A DNA stretch of 64,000 nt from Ignavibacteria bacterium. Its GTDB lineage: Bacteria; Bacteroidota; Ignavibacteria; Tepidaquicellales; Tepidaquicellaceae. Within the stretch, counting starts at the first letter, position 1, and the number at the start of each line of letters is the position of its first letter. The DNA lies in assembly GCA_016710985.1 (NCBI GenBank), contig JADJTX010000014.1:62001-126000 (forward strand). The letters run 5' to 3'. Under the pieces are notes generated by a model, which saw only the letters and a list, made by a program, of their open reading frames with translations, did no database searches and was not told the origin of the DNA. A program made the translations under genes and the position numbers. Shown piece after piece: positions 18,584 through 27,216 of this stretch.

Positions 18584-19396
18584 ATGAAATTTAGTTTAAA
18601 CCGAACTCAATATATCCAAATGGCATCTAACGAAATTACTGACATCATGCACGTTAAAAAATCCGTTGAATCAGCAATGAACACTGCACTTGTAGTATTA
18701 CATTTTAACGGAGTGACTTCAATGGCGGAAAAGGCATTCAGAAACGTGATCAGTGTGACTGACATTACAGGTTTAAATATCATCTGGCGGTTTGATAATA
18801 TAATGGTAAACTATACGGTCAATGGTAATGCGGAGATAATGATGAAACCTGTTACTTCTATCGGAACTTCCCTTAACGGCTTAGACAAGGTAATGGAACT
18901 TTCAGATGATGTAAAGAACAGGAAGGTTGCGATAGAAAATGTAGATTCTGAATTAAAGAAAATACTGGAGCTGCCTCTGATACATAAGCGCATAGTGTAC
19001 ATATTACTCGACGGACTGGCTGCTGCATTTTATCTTAAATTCCATCACGGGAATCTGGAAAGCATATTGATAGTATTTTTCGCAGCCATGACAGGTGAAT
19101 CCATTCGTTATGTACTTCAGTCTAAGGCTGTCCCGGGAAACAGGATCATGTTCATCTGCGGTATTGTTTCGGCAGGCATTACGAGTTTGTTTCTGCATTT
19201 TGGATATGGTACGGTAGGGATAACAACTCTGATAGCTTCGGTCATCTATCTGGTCCCCGGACTCCGGATGATAAACGGGTTCATAGATCTTACAAGTTTG
19301 AAATATAACATAATAGGTACGCAGCGTTTATTAAATGCCCTGTATCTGTTACTAATACTGGCAGTTGTAATATTGGTTGCCGGCACTTTCATATAA
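18584..19396 (+). CDS. ThrE/YjjP-type exporter subunit (large domain)
   Basis: 270 residues matching the N-terminal ThrE domain (DUF1212). A soluble part (1-140) includes MNTALVVLHFNGVTSMAEKAF, and five membrane helices follow from about residue 140, with the conserved LVPGLRMINGFIDL near 222-235. This type exports threonine/serine or, for YjjP/YjjB, dicarboxylates such as succinate; the substrate here is not decidable. The missing C-terminal half is encoded by the next gene, so this is the split version of the exporter. It is transcribed divergently from the ligand-gated channel. Confidence 0.85.
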   Translation: MKFSLNRTQYIQMASNEITDIMHVKKSVESAMNTALVVLHFNGVTSMAEKAFRNVISVTDITGLNIIWRFDNIMVNYTVNGNAEIMMKPVTSIGTSLNGLDKVMELSDDVKNRKVAIENVDSELKKILELPLIHKRIVYILLDGLAAAFYLKFHHGNLESILIVFFAAMTGESIRYVLQSKAVPGNRIMFICGIVSAGITSLFLHFGYGTVGITTLIASVIYLVPGLRMINGFIDLTSLKYNIIGTQRLLNALYLLLILAVVILVAGTFI

Positions 19397-19426
19397 ATGC
19401 AATTTAATAAAATTTTATTCTGAAAA

Positions 19427-19948
19427 ATGAGCATTGAATATATTCTTATAGACGGATTGTGGTCAGCGCTCTTTGCGACTGCAATGAGCATCCGGAATTC
19501 AACTCCGTATAAATACATAATCCCAACTTTCCTCAGCAGTATAGTAGCTGTATGCACAAGAGATCTTTTAGAGAACGCAGGTTTAAGTACTAACTGGTCA
19601 ACCCTTTTTGCGGCGTTTATGATAGTTATATCATCAGGGTTATTTATAAGAAGTCAGAGGGTTCCTCCGGTTGTAATGGTCTGCGCAGTATTGCCACTAT
19701 GGGCTTCTGTATCAATGTTCAATATGCTGAATGATCTCAGGAAAGTATCTTTATTAAGCGGTGATGCACTTAACAAAGCCGCTATTGATCTAACCGCTAA
19801 TACAGCCGTTGTTTTTGTTATTACAATTGCAATCGCTCTGGGCTTTGCAGCAGGACTGGCTGTTTTAAAAGTAATATTCCGGAGGGAATCAATTGAGGAT
19901 ACCATTGTAGATAAGAAAGATGATGTTCCTTTTTTAATTAAGAATTAG
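19427..19948 (+). CDS. ThrE/YjjB-type exporter subunit (small domain)
   Basis: 173 residues with about four to five membrane helices and the ThrE_2 pattern: ALFATAMSIRNSTPYKYIIPTF at the N-terminus, ARDLL-like TRDLLENAG near 45, and VPPVVMVCAVLPLWA near 80. It starts 30 bp after the large subunit and supplies the other half of the transporter. The pair is known as YjjP-YjjB in Escherichia coli. After the stop comes dispersed repeat R1. Confidence 0.83.
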   Translation: MSIEYILIDGLWSALFATAMSIRNSTPYKYIIPTFLSSIVAVCTRDLLENAGLSTNWSTLFAAFMIVISSGLFIRSQRVPPVVMVCAVLPLWASVSMFNMLNDLRKVSLLSGDALNKAAIDLTANTAVVFVITIAIALGFAAGLAVLKVIFRRESIEDTIVDKKDDVPFLIKN

Positions 19949-19960
19949 AAATTTATTTTT

Positions 19961-20137
19961 ACCACGAAAGCATGAAGACCCAAAGGTTCCAGAGAAAATT
20001 GAATTGCAAGAAAATATTCTTAGAGATCTTTGCCTGCCCGATATCTACTTTTCTTATCAGGACAGAAACGGGCGGGTGTAAATAACTTTGCTTGCTTGGC
20101 GGTATAAGATTTTAAAATTCCTATTTAACAATCTGAG
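19961..20137. repeat. Dispersed repeat family R1, copy b, with nested insert
   Basis: Same order of phrases as 6996-7132 (ACCAC...CAAAGG...CAGAGAAA.TTGAATTG.AAGAAAA...TTCTTAG.GATCTTTGC). About 45 bp are inserted around 20034-20080; the insert is an inverted repeat with CCTGCCCG on the left and CGGGCGGG on the right. Confidence 0.72.
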
Positions 20138-20170
20138 ATAATTTAAAAACTCAAATTAAATTATAGAAAT

Positions 20171-20203
20171 ATTCTTCGTAATTCTTAATTCTTAATTCTT
20201 ATC
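20171..20203. repeat. Tandem heptamer array (AATTCTT)
   Basis: About four AATTCTT units. On the minus strand they encode the C-terminal IKN and TAA stop of the ferredoxin gene ending at 20185. Confidence 0.85.
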
Positions 20204-20541
20204 ACATTTTCCTCAACAACCTGACCTCCTATTAAATGACTCTGGATTATCTTTTCCAAAACTTCAGGAGTACAGGAATGATACCAGACTCCTTCAGGAT
20301 AGACTACCGCGATCGGTCCGTCCTGGCATACTTTCAGACAATTTGCTTTACTCCTGAAAATTCCTCCGTCCCCGGTAAGATTCAGCTCTTTTAATCTTTC
20401 TTTCAGATATTCCCAGGACTCGATCCCGTCCTCTTTTTTACAGCATTTTGGTTTCGTCTGATCAGCGCATAAAAATATATGCCGCTTGATCTTGTCTATA
20501 CCGATTTCTTTTGCTTTTTCTTCGACGGTGATCTTTCCCAT
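20185..20541 (-). CDS. Thioredoxin-like [2Fe-2S] ferredoxin
   Basis: 118 residues with the thioredoxin-like ferredoxin fold: HIFLCADQTKPKCC (C25, C33, C34) and CLKVCQDGP (C68, C72) supply the cluster ligands, and a further C90 is near the end. Such proteins carry one [2Fe-2S] cluster and transfer electrons, and the fold also occurs as the NuoE C-terminal domain. The redox partner is unknown. Heptamer arrays flank the gene on both sides: one supplies its stop codon and the other begins directly upstream of the ATG, leaving no recognisable ribosome site. Confidence 0.87.
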   Translation of the reverse strand: MGKITVEEKAKEIGIDKIKRHIFLCADQTKPKCCKKEDGIESWEYLKERLKELNLTGDGGIFRSKANCLKVCQDGPIAVVYPEGVWYHSCTPEVLEKIIQSHLIGGQVVEENVIRIKN

Positions 20542-20632
20542 TTGGTATTTGGTATTAAGTATTAGGTATTAAGTAATTTGAGTTACGAGTTACGTTTGAC
20601 GTTTGACGTTTGACGTTTGACGTTTGACGTTA
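20541..20632. repeat. Tandem heptamer arrays (AAGTATT type and GTTTGAC)
   Basis: Starts immediately upstream of the ferredoxin start codon with TTTGGTATT/AAGTATT-type units, passes through GAGTTAC units, and ends with five perfect 7-bp GTTTGAC units (about 20594-20628). Confidence 0.9.
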
Positions 20633-20767
20633 AAATACAAAACTATTTTCAGGTTTTGTAGTCTATCTGAATTTTAAATTATTGTCTGCATCTCTGTCAT
20701 TCCAGCGTGCTCTTAGTGGGAATCCATTCAGCAAATTAAATTTCATAATGAAAACATACTTCTTCGT

Positions 20768-20945
20768 ACACGATGATTTTTGGGGAACACGGATGACACA
20801 GATTTTGCAGATATTCGCTGATAGTTAATGCGAAATTAAAAATTCAAAATCTTAAAATTATAATAACAAGTTAGATTTATATTGTATATTTTTAAAACAA
20901 ATAAATCCGATGTTTTTCAGCTCAATCGTTCTATTTTTCTCGTGT
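20768..20945. repeat. Dispersed repeat family R3, copy b
   Basis: Begins ACACGATGATTTTTGGGGAA and has the 9-bp-periodic core CACGGATGA/CACAGATTT/TGCAGATAT. It matches 9036-9185 in order and extent. Just before it (about 20690-20735) is a fragment resembling the TGTCATTCC...GGGAATCC repeat common in environmental genomes. A short ACAATACTC-type tandem stretch lies at 21068-21101. No gene was found in 20633-21138. Confidence 0.75.
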
Positions 20946-21138
20946 ACAAAGAACATTCTTGTAAGAGTTGGATTTATAAATAAATTCAAATATATATTGA
21001 TTATATTTATTCATAATAAAGTAATTTTAAAACCCAATCCCTAATTTCAATGGAAATACCATATTGAATAATCTGTACACAATACTCAATACACAATACC
21101 TTATCCGAAAGCAACTATTGAACTGATCTAAACACAAT

Positions 21139-21664
21139 ATGAATTATCTTTATCACAGAGTTCCAAAAAATTTGCGGGGTAATGTTCTTTATCCGTTAAA
21201 TACACTAAAAGAAATTCATCCGGATCTTTATGAACAGCAAGCAAGCAAATACGCCGGACGTGAGCATATTACATGTCAGATCATTCCAATACTCAATTGC
21301 TTATGGAATGATGTCTTACATTTTTCTGCAGTCAATCCGGAAGAGATAAGCGCTTATCGAATCAGGAAAAAATCGGGATTTTACAATGACCTGTTATCAG
21401 GTTGATCCAAAGTTGCTCACACCGGAAAATACAATTGTTTATCTGTTTGCTCACACCGACGTTAAAGACAAATTAATAGAAAACAATTTTGTTCCTTATG
21501 ATCCTGATGAAGTATCAAAATTTTCACTTATGCCGCAAGCTACAAAAGATTATTACAAGGAAATGATTGGAGATGGCAGACAAATTTTAACATACCATAG
21601 AGTTCCGCATATATTTTACAAAGGAACACTCGATATAACTTATTTAGAAATCATTTCAGTCTAA
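21139..21664 (+). pseudogene. Conserved hypothetical protein, frameshifted
   Basis: Two overlapping frames make one protein of about 175 residues. The first (21139-21405) starts MNYLYHRVPKNLRGNVLYPL and contains GREHITCQIIPILNCLWNDVLHF; the second (from about 21378 to 21664) continues TMTCYQVDPKLLTPENTIVY to YLEIISV. Dropping one G from the GGG at 21375-21377 joins them cleanly. The opening motif recalls a family of small uncharacterised proteins in Bacteroidetes and Firmicutes. I do not know its function. It may be intact in the organism if the indel is a sequencing error. Confidence 0.6.
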
Positions 21665-21719
21665 TGTCCGCCCATTCATTAAAGAATTCAAATAAATTTA
21701 AAAAAAAATAAAAGCACAA

Positions 21720-22286
21720 ATGACAAAATTAAAATTACAAATGCAGGTCTCCTTGGACGGATTTAATTCAACGGGACCAAACGATGACCAAAAATGGGTA
21801 ACATGGGCATGGGACGAAATAAAAGATTATGTGCTCGAGCTGTCTGACACTTCTGATACAATAATCATGGGAAGAAAATTAGCTGTTGATTATATTCCTT
21901 ACTGGGAGAATGCAGTGAAAAAACCTACCGGACAAATGTATGAAGCTGCAAAGAGAATTGTCAGTGCTGAGAAAGTTGTTTTTACAAAGACACTTGAAAA
22001 ATCAGAGTGGGATAACACCAGTCTTGCAAAGGGAGATCTGACAGATGAAATCAATAATATGAAAAGTCAAAGCGGCAAAGATATAATTGTGTATGGCGGA
22101 AGTTCATTTGTTGCAGCACTGATCAAAGAAGGATTAATAGACGAATTTCATTTCTTTGTTAATCCGGTTGCTTTGGGTAAAGGTGATTCAGCTTTCGACC
22201 AATTGGAAAATATCCAACAGCTCAGGCTAAAAAAATCCATTACTTACGATTGCGGTATTGTATTGTTAAACTATGAATTGAAGTAA
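21720..22286 (+). CDS. Dihydrofolate reductase-like (RibD C-terminal domain) protein
   Basis: 188 residues. The N-terminus KLKLQMQVSLDGFNS, the motif TIIMGRKLAVDY near 48-59, and VYGGSSFVAALIKEGLIDEFHFFVNPVALGKG near 122-153 match the DHFR-fold reductases related to the RibD C-terminal domain (the YwjB/YyaP type). These bind NADPH, and their substrates are mostly unknown. It lies just after the frameshifted gene at 21139 and before a GNAT acetyltransferase, with 12 bp between the last two, a typical accessory enzyme pair. Confidence 0.85.
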   Translation: MTKLKLQMQVSLDGFNSTGPNDDQKWVTWAWDEIKDYVLELSDTSDTIIMGRKLAVDYIPYWENAVKKPTGQMYEAAKRIVSAEKVVFTKTLEKSEWDNTSLAKGDLTDEINNMKSQSGKDIIVYGGSSFVAALIKEGLIDEFHFFVNPVALGKGDSAFDQLENIQQLRLKKSITYDCGIVLLNYELK

Positions 22287-22298
22287 TCCCGGACGAAA

Positions 22299-22814
22299 AT
22301 GACTTCAATTATAAAAGCGAAAGAGGAAGATTGCAAATTACTGGCTGACATAGGCAAGGTTTCATTTATAGAATCGCACGGAAGCAGCGCTGCATCATCT
22401 GATATAGATATGTATGTGAATGATAATTACAATAGTGAGATATTAAAAGAAGAAATCAGTGACCGGAAAAATATTTACCATATAATATATCATGACAATC
22501 AGCCTGCAGGTTACTCTAAAATTATTTACAACGTCCCACATTCAAATATCGGAATAGAAAATGTAACCAAGCTTGACAGAATTTACCTTCTGAAAGAGTT
22601 TTACGGGTTAAGATTGGGTCTTGAACTTTTTAACTTTAACATTGAATTATCCAGACAAAACAAACAGTCGGGAATGTGGTTATTCGTATGGAAAGAAAAT
22701 CACAGAGCAGTTAATTTTTATAAAAAGACCGGATTTAAAATTGTAGGAAGTTACGACTTTAAACTTACTGATACTCATTCAAATCCCAATCATCAGATGC
22801 TGTTGATGTATTAG
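22299..22814 (+). CDS. GNAT-family N-acetyltransferase
   Basis: 171 residues with the GNAT layout. The beta4 region LDRIYLLKEFYGLRLGLEL (about 91-109) corresponds to motif A, with RLG replacing the usual (Q/R)xxGxG/A acetyl-CoA loop, and MWLFVWKENHRAVNFYKKTGF (about 127-147) is a strong motif B. Relatives acetylate amines such as polyamines, antibiotics or protein termini; the acceptor here is unknown. It is probably co-transcribed with the reductase-like gene 12 bp upstream. Confidence 0.85.
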   Translation: MTSIIKAKEEDCKLLADIGKVSFIESHGSSAASSDIDMYVNDNYNSEILKEEISDRKNIYHIIYHDNQPAGYSKIIYNVPHSNIGIENVTKLDRIYLLKEFYGLRLGLELFNFNIELSRQNKQSGMWLFVWKENHRAVNFYKKTGFKIVGSYDFKLTDTHSNPNHQMLLMY

Positions 22815-23046
22815 ATGACAAAAAATTTGTCTGACCCTTTAAATAACTTCCACTGTCAGATTTAAGAGAGCGTTTTTGAATTTTAATACAGACGAAACAA
22901 ATCTAACTCACTACTTGAAGTTTTTACAATGGTTTAATTTTCAGGTATGGTTTTTTATTGATTGACAATCGTATATAGAATAAATAACTTAAAACGAATT
23001 TATCACACTCAATTATTCACTAATTAAAATTTAACCAGGAGACAAA

Positions 23047-24939
23047 ATGAAATCAAAGTTATTGATTTACTTCTTTCCCATGTTTGTTGTAGCTTTTCTA
23101 ATTTATGGCTATTCAACTACAGACGACAGGAACACTGCAACATCTTTATCCGAAAGCACACCTAACTGGGTTAGACTTCCGGACCAAAACCCTAATTACA
23201 CAGATTTAATAGGTGCATGGACATCCGGTGCAGCTATAATTCCTTCAGCAAGATATTATGCGGGCGGAGTAGGATATACCAGAAATGATACAGGATGGGT
23301 ATTTGTTTGGGGCGGCGACTCAGCCGGAGGCGGTAATGTAACAAATGTAGCTTCAAGGTATAATGTTACTACAAATACATGGGCATTAATTGCCCCGCTT
23401 CCAGGTCCTATCAGAATTTGCGCATCAGCAAGACTGCAAAATAATGTTTATAGTATCGGAGGTACAGATAATTTAACCGGAACTGCTGTGAGTACCGTTT
23501 ATAAATATGATATTAACACAAATACATGGACTACAGCTGCAAGTTTACCAACTCCTCAGTATTTCATTAAAGCTGTCGGATATCAGGATAGTATAATTTA
23601 TACAGCCGGAGGCTATAATGGTACCGCAACTACAAACGCTGTAAGTTTATATAATTCTTCTACAAACTCCTGGAGGAATTGCACTCCTCTTCCTGATGCA
23701 TCAGCAGAAGGAGCATTTTCAAGATCCGGAGATACTTTAGTTTATATCGGCGGACTAAATTCAACTGTAGCTGTAACTGCGAATGTTTACAGAGGTGTAA
23801 TCAGCCAAACTGACAGAAGTGTAATTACATGGACTTCAGGTGCTCCTTATCCGGTAGGTCCGAAATACAGATTCAACGCTTATGAATGGGGAAATAAAGG
23901 AGTTATAGTTCCCGGCGGAGCAGCAGCAGGATTTACAGGTACAAATACAAATTATATTTACAGTCCCGGTGCAGATGCTTGGACAGTTCAGGCAAATAAA
24001 CCAACAGTCATTTGCGCATATCAGGGAGGTTCCGTAAGATTAGCAAATGGAATCTGGAAATGTATTGTAGCAGGCGGAGTTGGCAACGGTGCATTAACCG
24101 CAGCTAATGAAATCTTTACTGATACATTAGCAGCACCTCCACCTCCTTCAGGCGGAACAATAACCATCAATAGAAGCCGCTACAAAGTCATTCCGGAAAA
24201 CGGAGGAAATGCAAACCCTGCTTTAGATACTATTACAGTATCAGGAATACCTGCAGGTAATTTTATCAGAAAAATTACTGTGACAGTTGATACGGTTTTA
24301 CACAGCTGGATCGGGGATTTAAGATTCTGGTTGACCCAGGGCTCCAGTGTTGATACTATTATCAGCAGAGTCGGATGGACAGGTACAGGATTTGGAAACA
24401 GCTGTAATGACTTCATCGGAACTAAATTAGTTGATTCAGTTGGTCCGATAAATATTCAGAATATTCCTACAGCCTGCATTGGAACACAGGCACAAACCAC
24501 AGGAACATTTAATCCGAAAGCTCCTTTGAATGTATTTAATAACATCGATCCTAACGGATTATATGTTCTTAGGATCTGTGACAATGCAGCCGGTGATACA
24601 GGTTCATTAAGAGCATGGAGTATCAAAATCGAATATGGTCCGACCATCGGAATTTCAGGCAACACAAACTTAGTAAATGATTACAAACTATCTCAAAATT
24701 ATCCGAATCCTTTCAATCCATCTACAAAGATAGATTTCTCAATTCCTAAATCGGGATTGGTGACAATTAAAGTATATGACATTATTGGAAAAGAAGTAGC
24801 GACATTGGTTAATGAGATCAGGAATGCCGGTAATCATGAAGTTACTTTCAACGGTTCCAATCTGTCGAGTGGAGTTTACTTCTACAGGATTGAATCTGCT
24901 AATTTCATTGATACGAAAAAGATGTTCCTGTTAAAATAA
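23047..24939 (+). CDS. T9SS-exported Kelch-repeat protein with P-domain-like module
   Basis: 630 residues. An N-terminal signal segment (about 1-22) precedes Kelch-type propeller repeats (about 65-365) with recurrent NTWTTAASLPTPQYF and YIGGLN patterns. A module at about 375-535 (FIRKITVTVDTVLHSWIGDL ... GLYVLRICDNAAGD) resembles the proprotein-convertase P domain. The last 80 residues are a type A T9SS sorting domain (LSQNYPNPFNPSTKIDFSIP ... VYFYRIESANF). The ribosome site AGGAG sits 6 bp before the ATG. Expected fate: export by T9SS and attachment at the surface. Its substrate is unknown. Confidence 0.9.
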   Translation: MKSKLLIYFFPMFVVAFLIYGYSTTDDRNTATSLSESTPNWVRLPDQNPNYTDLIGAWTSGAAIIPSARYYAGGVGYTRNDTGWVFVWGGDSAGGGNVTNVASRYNVTTNTWALIAPLPGPIRICASARLQNNVYSIGGTDNLTGTAVSTVYKYDINTNTWTTAASLPTPQYFIKAVGYQDSIIYTAGGYNGTATTNAVSLYNSSTNSWRNCTPLPDASAEGAFSRSGDTLVYIGGLNSTVAVTANVYRGVISQTDRSVITWTSGAPYPVGPKYRFNAYEWGNKGVIVPGGAAAGFTGTNTNYIYSPGADAWTVQANKPTVICAYQGGSVRLANGIWKCIVAGGVGNGALTAANEIFTDTLAAPPPPSGGTITINRSRYKVIPENGGNANPALDTITVSGIPAGNFIRKITVTVDTVLHSWIGDLRFWLTQGSSVDTIISRVGWTGTGFGNSCNDFIGTKLVDSVGPINIQNIPTACIGTQAQTTGTFNPKAPLNVFNNIDPNGLYVLRICDNAAGDTGSLRAWSIKIEYGPTIGISGNTNLVNDYKLSQNYPNPFNPSTKIDFSIPKSGLVTIKVYDIIGKEVATLVNEIRNAGNHEVTFNGSNLSSGVYFYRIESANFIDTKKMFLLK

Positions 24940-24960
24940 CTTAACATAGTTTTAAATCTT

Positions 24961-24992
24961 AAAACCCGTGAATGCTAATTTACGGGTTTTTA
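24961..24992 (+). terminator. Rho-independent terminator
   Basis: AAACCCGT pairs with ACGGGTTT around an AT-rich loop and is followed by T residues, just after the Kelch-repeat T9SS gene. Confidence 0.85.
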
Positions 24993-25165
24993 ACTTTATT
25001 CCAATCTTGAAATTTGTTGCTCAATATTATATCTTGTAATCAAAGAGAAAGTTCATTGTTAGGAAATAATTATCTAATGATAAATTCATTGAAATTATTT
25101 TTTTAAATATCCACAGATCAAAATAAACATTATTAAAAAATTAATTTAAAAAGAAAGGTAATCAA

Positions 25166-27094
25166 ATGACTTCAAGAAATACTTTTTTATTAGTATTTGT
25201 TGTTTTAACTTTAGGATTAATGCTTGGTTTTACAAACAGCAATGATCCGGTAGGTTCAAAAACAAATGCCCCATTTGTTGTGGATGAAACTGTATATCCA
25301 CCGGCAATAAGTTCAAGCGCTACAGTTATTTATGTTGACAGTTTAAACGGAGCTAACGACACAGTTGCTCTTAATTCCAGAGGATATAAAGTATGGTACA
25401 GAGGCGCAGGACCGCAAGGTGTAGCCGCAACATGGTTTCAGGGTAATCCAACAGTTTTCAGTGCATTCAATGGACCAACTTCAGGATATGTAGCTGCTAA
25501 TTATCAGGTCGTAACAGGTACAAATAATATCGACAGCTGGTTAGTATCTCCAAGATTAAGCATAGCAGCAGGTGATTCTTTAATGTTCTGGGAACAGTGT
25601 CCTTTAGCCAGTACATTTCCGGATTCAATGAGAGTTATGTATTCAGCAGCAGGAGATTCAGTACCTGAAGCTACAAGCTGGGTTGAATTAGGAAGATTCA
25701 AAGGTTCCACAGGCGGTTCATGGGTACAAAGAAAATACAGGATGGCAACAGCAGGTGCAAACGGAAGATTTGCATTAAGATATAATGTTGTAGCAGGCGG
25801 TCCTAACGGACTTAATAGTGATTTCATGGGTGTAGATATGATAACAGTAACAAGAGATGCAGTTACTCCGGGAACATGTACTTATACATGGGTACCAAAT
25901 ACTTCAGGAACTACATCTTTACTTTACAGCGTCTCAGCAGTCAGCAATCTTGTCGGATGGGCTGGAGGTGCAGCTGCAACAGTAAGAAAAACAGTTGATG
26001 GTGGAGTCACCTGGACAAATGCAAATCCAACACCGGGAGTAATCACCGGAGATATTTATAACATTTATGCATGGAGTGCAAATGATGCTATTGTTACAAC
26101 TTCACCTGGTGCTACATTTATTTATAAAACATCAAATGGCGGAACAACCTGGACACAGGTTTATACATTAGCCGGTGGTTTTATTAATGCTCTTCAAATG
26201 ATCTCTGCTACAGAAGGTTATGCTGAAGGTGATCCGGTAGGAGGAAAATGGACAATTCTTAAAACAACAGATGGCGGTAACTCATGGGCAAGAATGGCAA
26301 CTGAACCTACGCAGGTTGGAACAGAAGCAGGCTGGAACAATTCATTCCAGGTTTTAGGTACACACATCTGGTTTGGTACAAGTACTACAAAAGTTTACCA
26401 CTCACCTGATCTTGGTGTTACATGGACAGGTGTTGCAGCTACCGGTGTTGCAAGTACGTTTGCTGTTCACTATAATAGTGCTACAACAGGTCTTACCGGC
26501 GGAAGCGGAACAAATATGTTAAAATCAACTGACGGTGGAAATTCATACGTTTCAGCAGGACCACTTCCGGGAGCAAGCGGAAGTCTTAACGGACTTGAAG
26601 GAAGCGGAACAGACTGGTGGAGTGTAAGATCAGGTGCAGATGTTTATCGTTCTACTAATCAGGGCGGAACCTGGACTACAGTATATACAGTAGCCGGTGC
26701 AGTGTTCAATGACATTGATTTTAAAGATGTTAGCGGATGTCCTACCGGATGGGCTGTAACTTCTACAGGTGGAATTGCAAAAATGAATTCTACTATTGTA
26801 GGCATTTCAAGTTATTCAAGTGAAATTCCAAATTCATATTTATTAAAACAAAACTTCCCGAATCCATTCAATCCTACAACTAACATAAACTTCACAATTC
26901 CTCAATCAGGTTTTGTAACTTTAAAAGTTTATAACACAGTAGGTATGGAAGTTGCTACACTTTTAAATGAAAACAAACCTGCAAGCAGCTATGTAATAGG
27001 CTTCAACGCAGCAAGTCTTCCGAGTGGCGCATACTTCTACAGAATAGAGACAGGAAATTTCACCGATACAAAGAAAATGATGTTAATAAAATAA
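25166..27094 (+). CDS. T9SS-exported protein with adhesin-like and BNR/YCF48-like propeller domains
   Basis: 642 residues. A signal segment (1-24) is followed by a choice-of-anchor-J/cleaved-adhesin-like jelly roll (about 50-230; DSWLVSPRLSIAAGDSLMFW). A BNR/YCF48-like propeller (about 235-545) has repeated 'TxDGGxTW' motifs: KTVDGGVTWTN, KTSNGGTTWTQ, KTTDGGNSWAR and KSTDGGNSYVS. It ends in a type A T9SS sorting domain (FPNPFNPTTNINFTIPQSG). An AAAGG ribosome site precedes the ATG. Both T9SS cargo genes are adjacent but each has its own terminator. A surface or secreted role is likely; the specific function is unknown. Confidence 0.9.
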   Translation: MTSRNTFLLVFVVLTLGLMLGFTNSNDPVGSKTNAPFVVDETVYPPAISSSATVIYVDSLNGANDTVALNSRGYKVWYRGAGPQGVAATWFQGNPTVFSAFNGPTSGYVAANYQVVTGTNNIDSWLVSPRLSIAAGDSLMFWEQCPLASTFPDSMRVMYSAAGDSVPEATSWVELGRFKGSTGGSWVQRKYRMATAGANGRFALRYNVVAGGPNGLNSDFMGVDMITVTRDAVTPGTCTYTWVPNTSGTTSLLYSVSAVSNLVGWAGGAAATVRKTVDGGVTWTNANPTPGVITGDIYNIYAWSANDAIVTTSPGATFIYKTSNGGTTWTQVYTLAGGFINALQMISATEGYAEGDPVGGKWTILKTTDGGNSWARMATEPTQVGTEAGWNNSFQVLGTHIWFGTSTTKVYHSPDLGVTWTGVAATGVASTFAVHYNSATTGLTGGSGTNMLKSTDGGNSYVSAGPLPGASGSLNGLEGSGTDWWSVRSGADVYRSTNQGGTWTTVYTVAGAVFNDIDFKDVSGCPTGWAVTSTGGIAKMNSTIVGISSYSSEIPNSYLLKQNFPNPFNPTTNINFTIPQSGFVTLKVYNTVGMEVATLLNENKPASSYVIGFNAASLPSGAYFYRIETGNFTDTKKMMLIK

Positions 27095-27117
27095 AGTAAT
27101 CTGTTTTTTAATTACAG

Positions 27118-27150
27118 ACCCCTTGGTTTATTTCCCCAAGGGGTTTTTTA
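27118..27150 (+). terminator. Rho-independent terminator
   Basis: ACCCCTTGG pairs with CCAAGGGGT, followed by a T6 run. It ends the T9SS cargo gene at 25166-27094. Confidence 0.92.
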
Positions 27151-27216
27151 TTTATATGTATAAAAGTTTACATAAATGGTATTTTGAAGCATTAATAAAT
27201 AACTAAAAATAAATCT

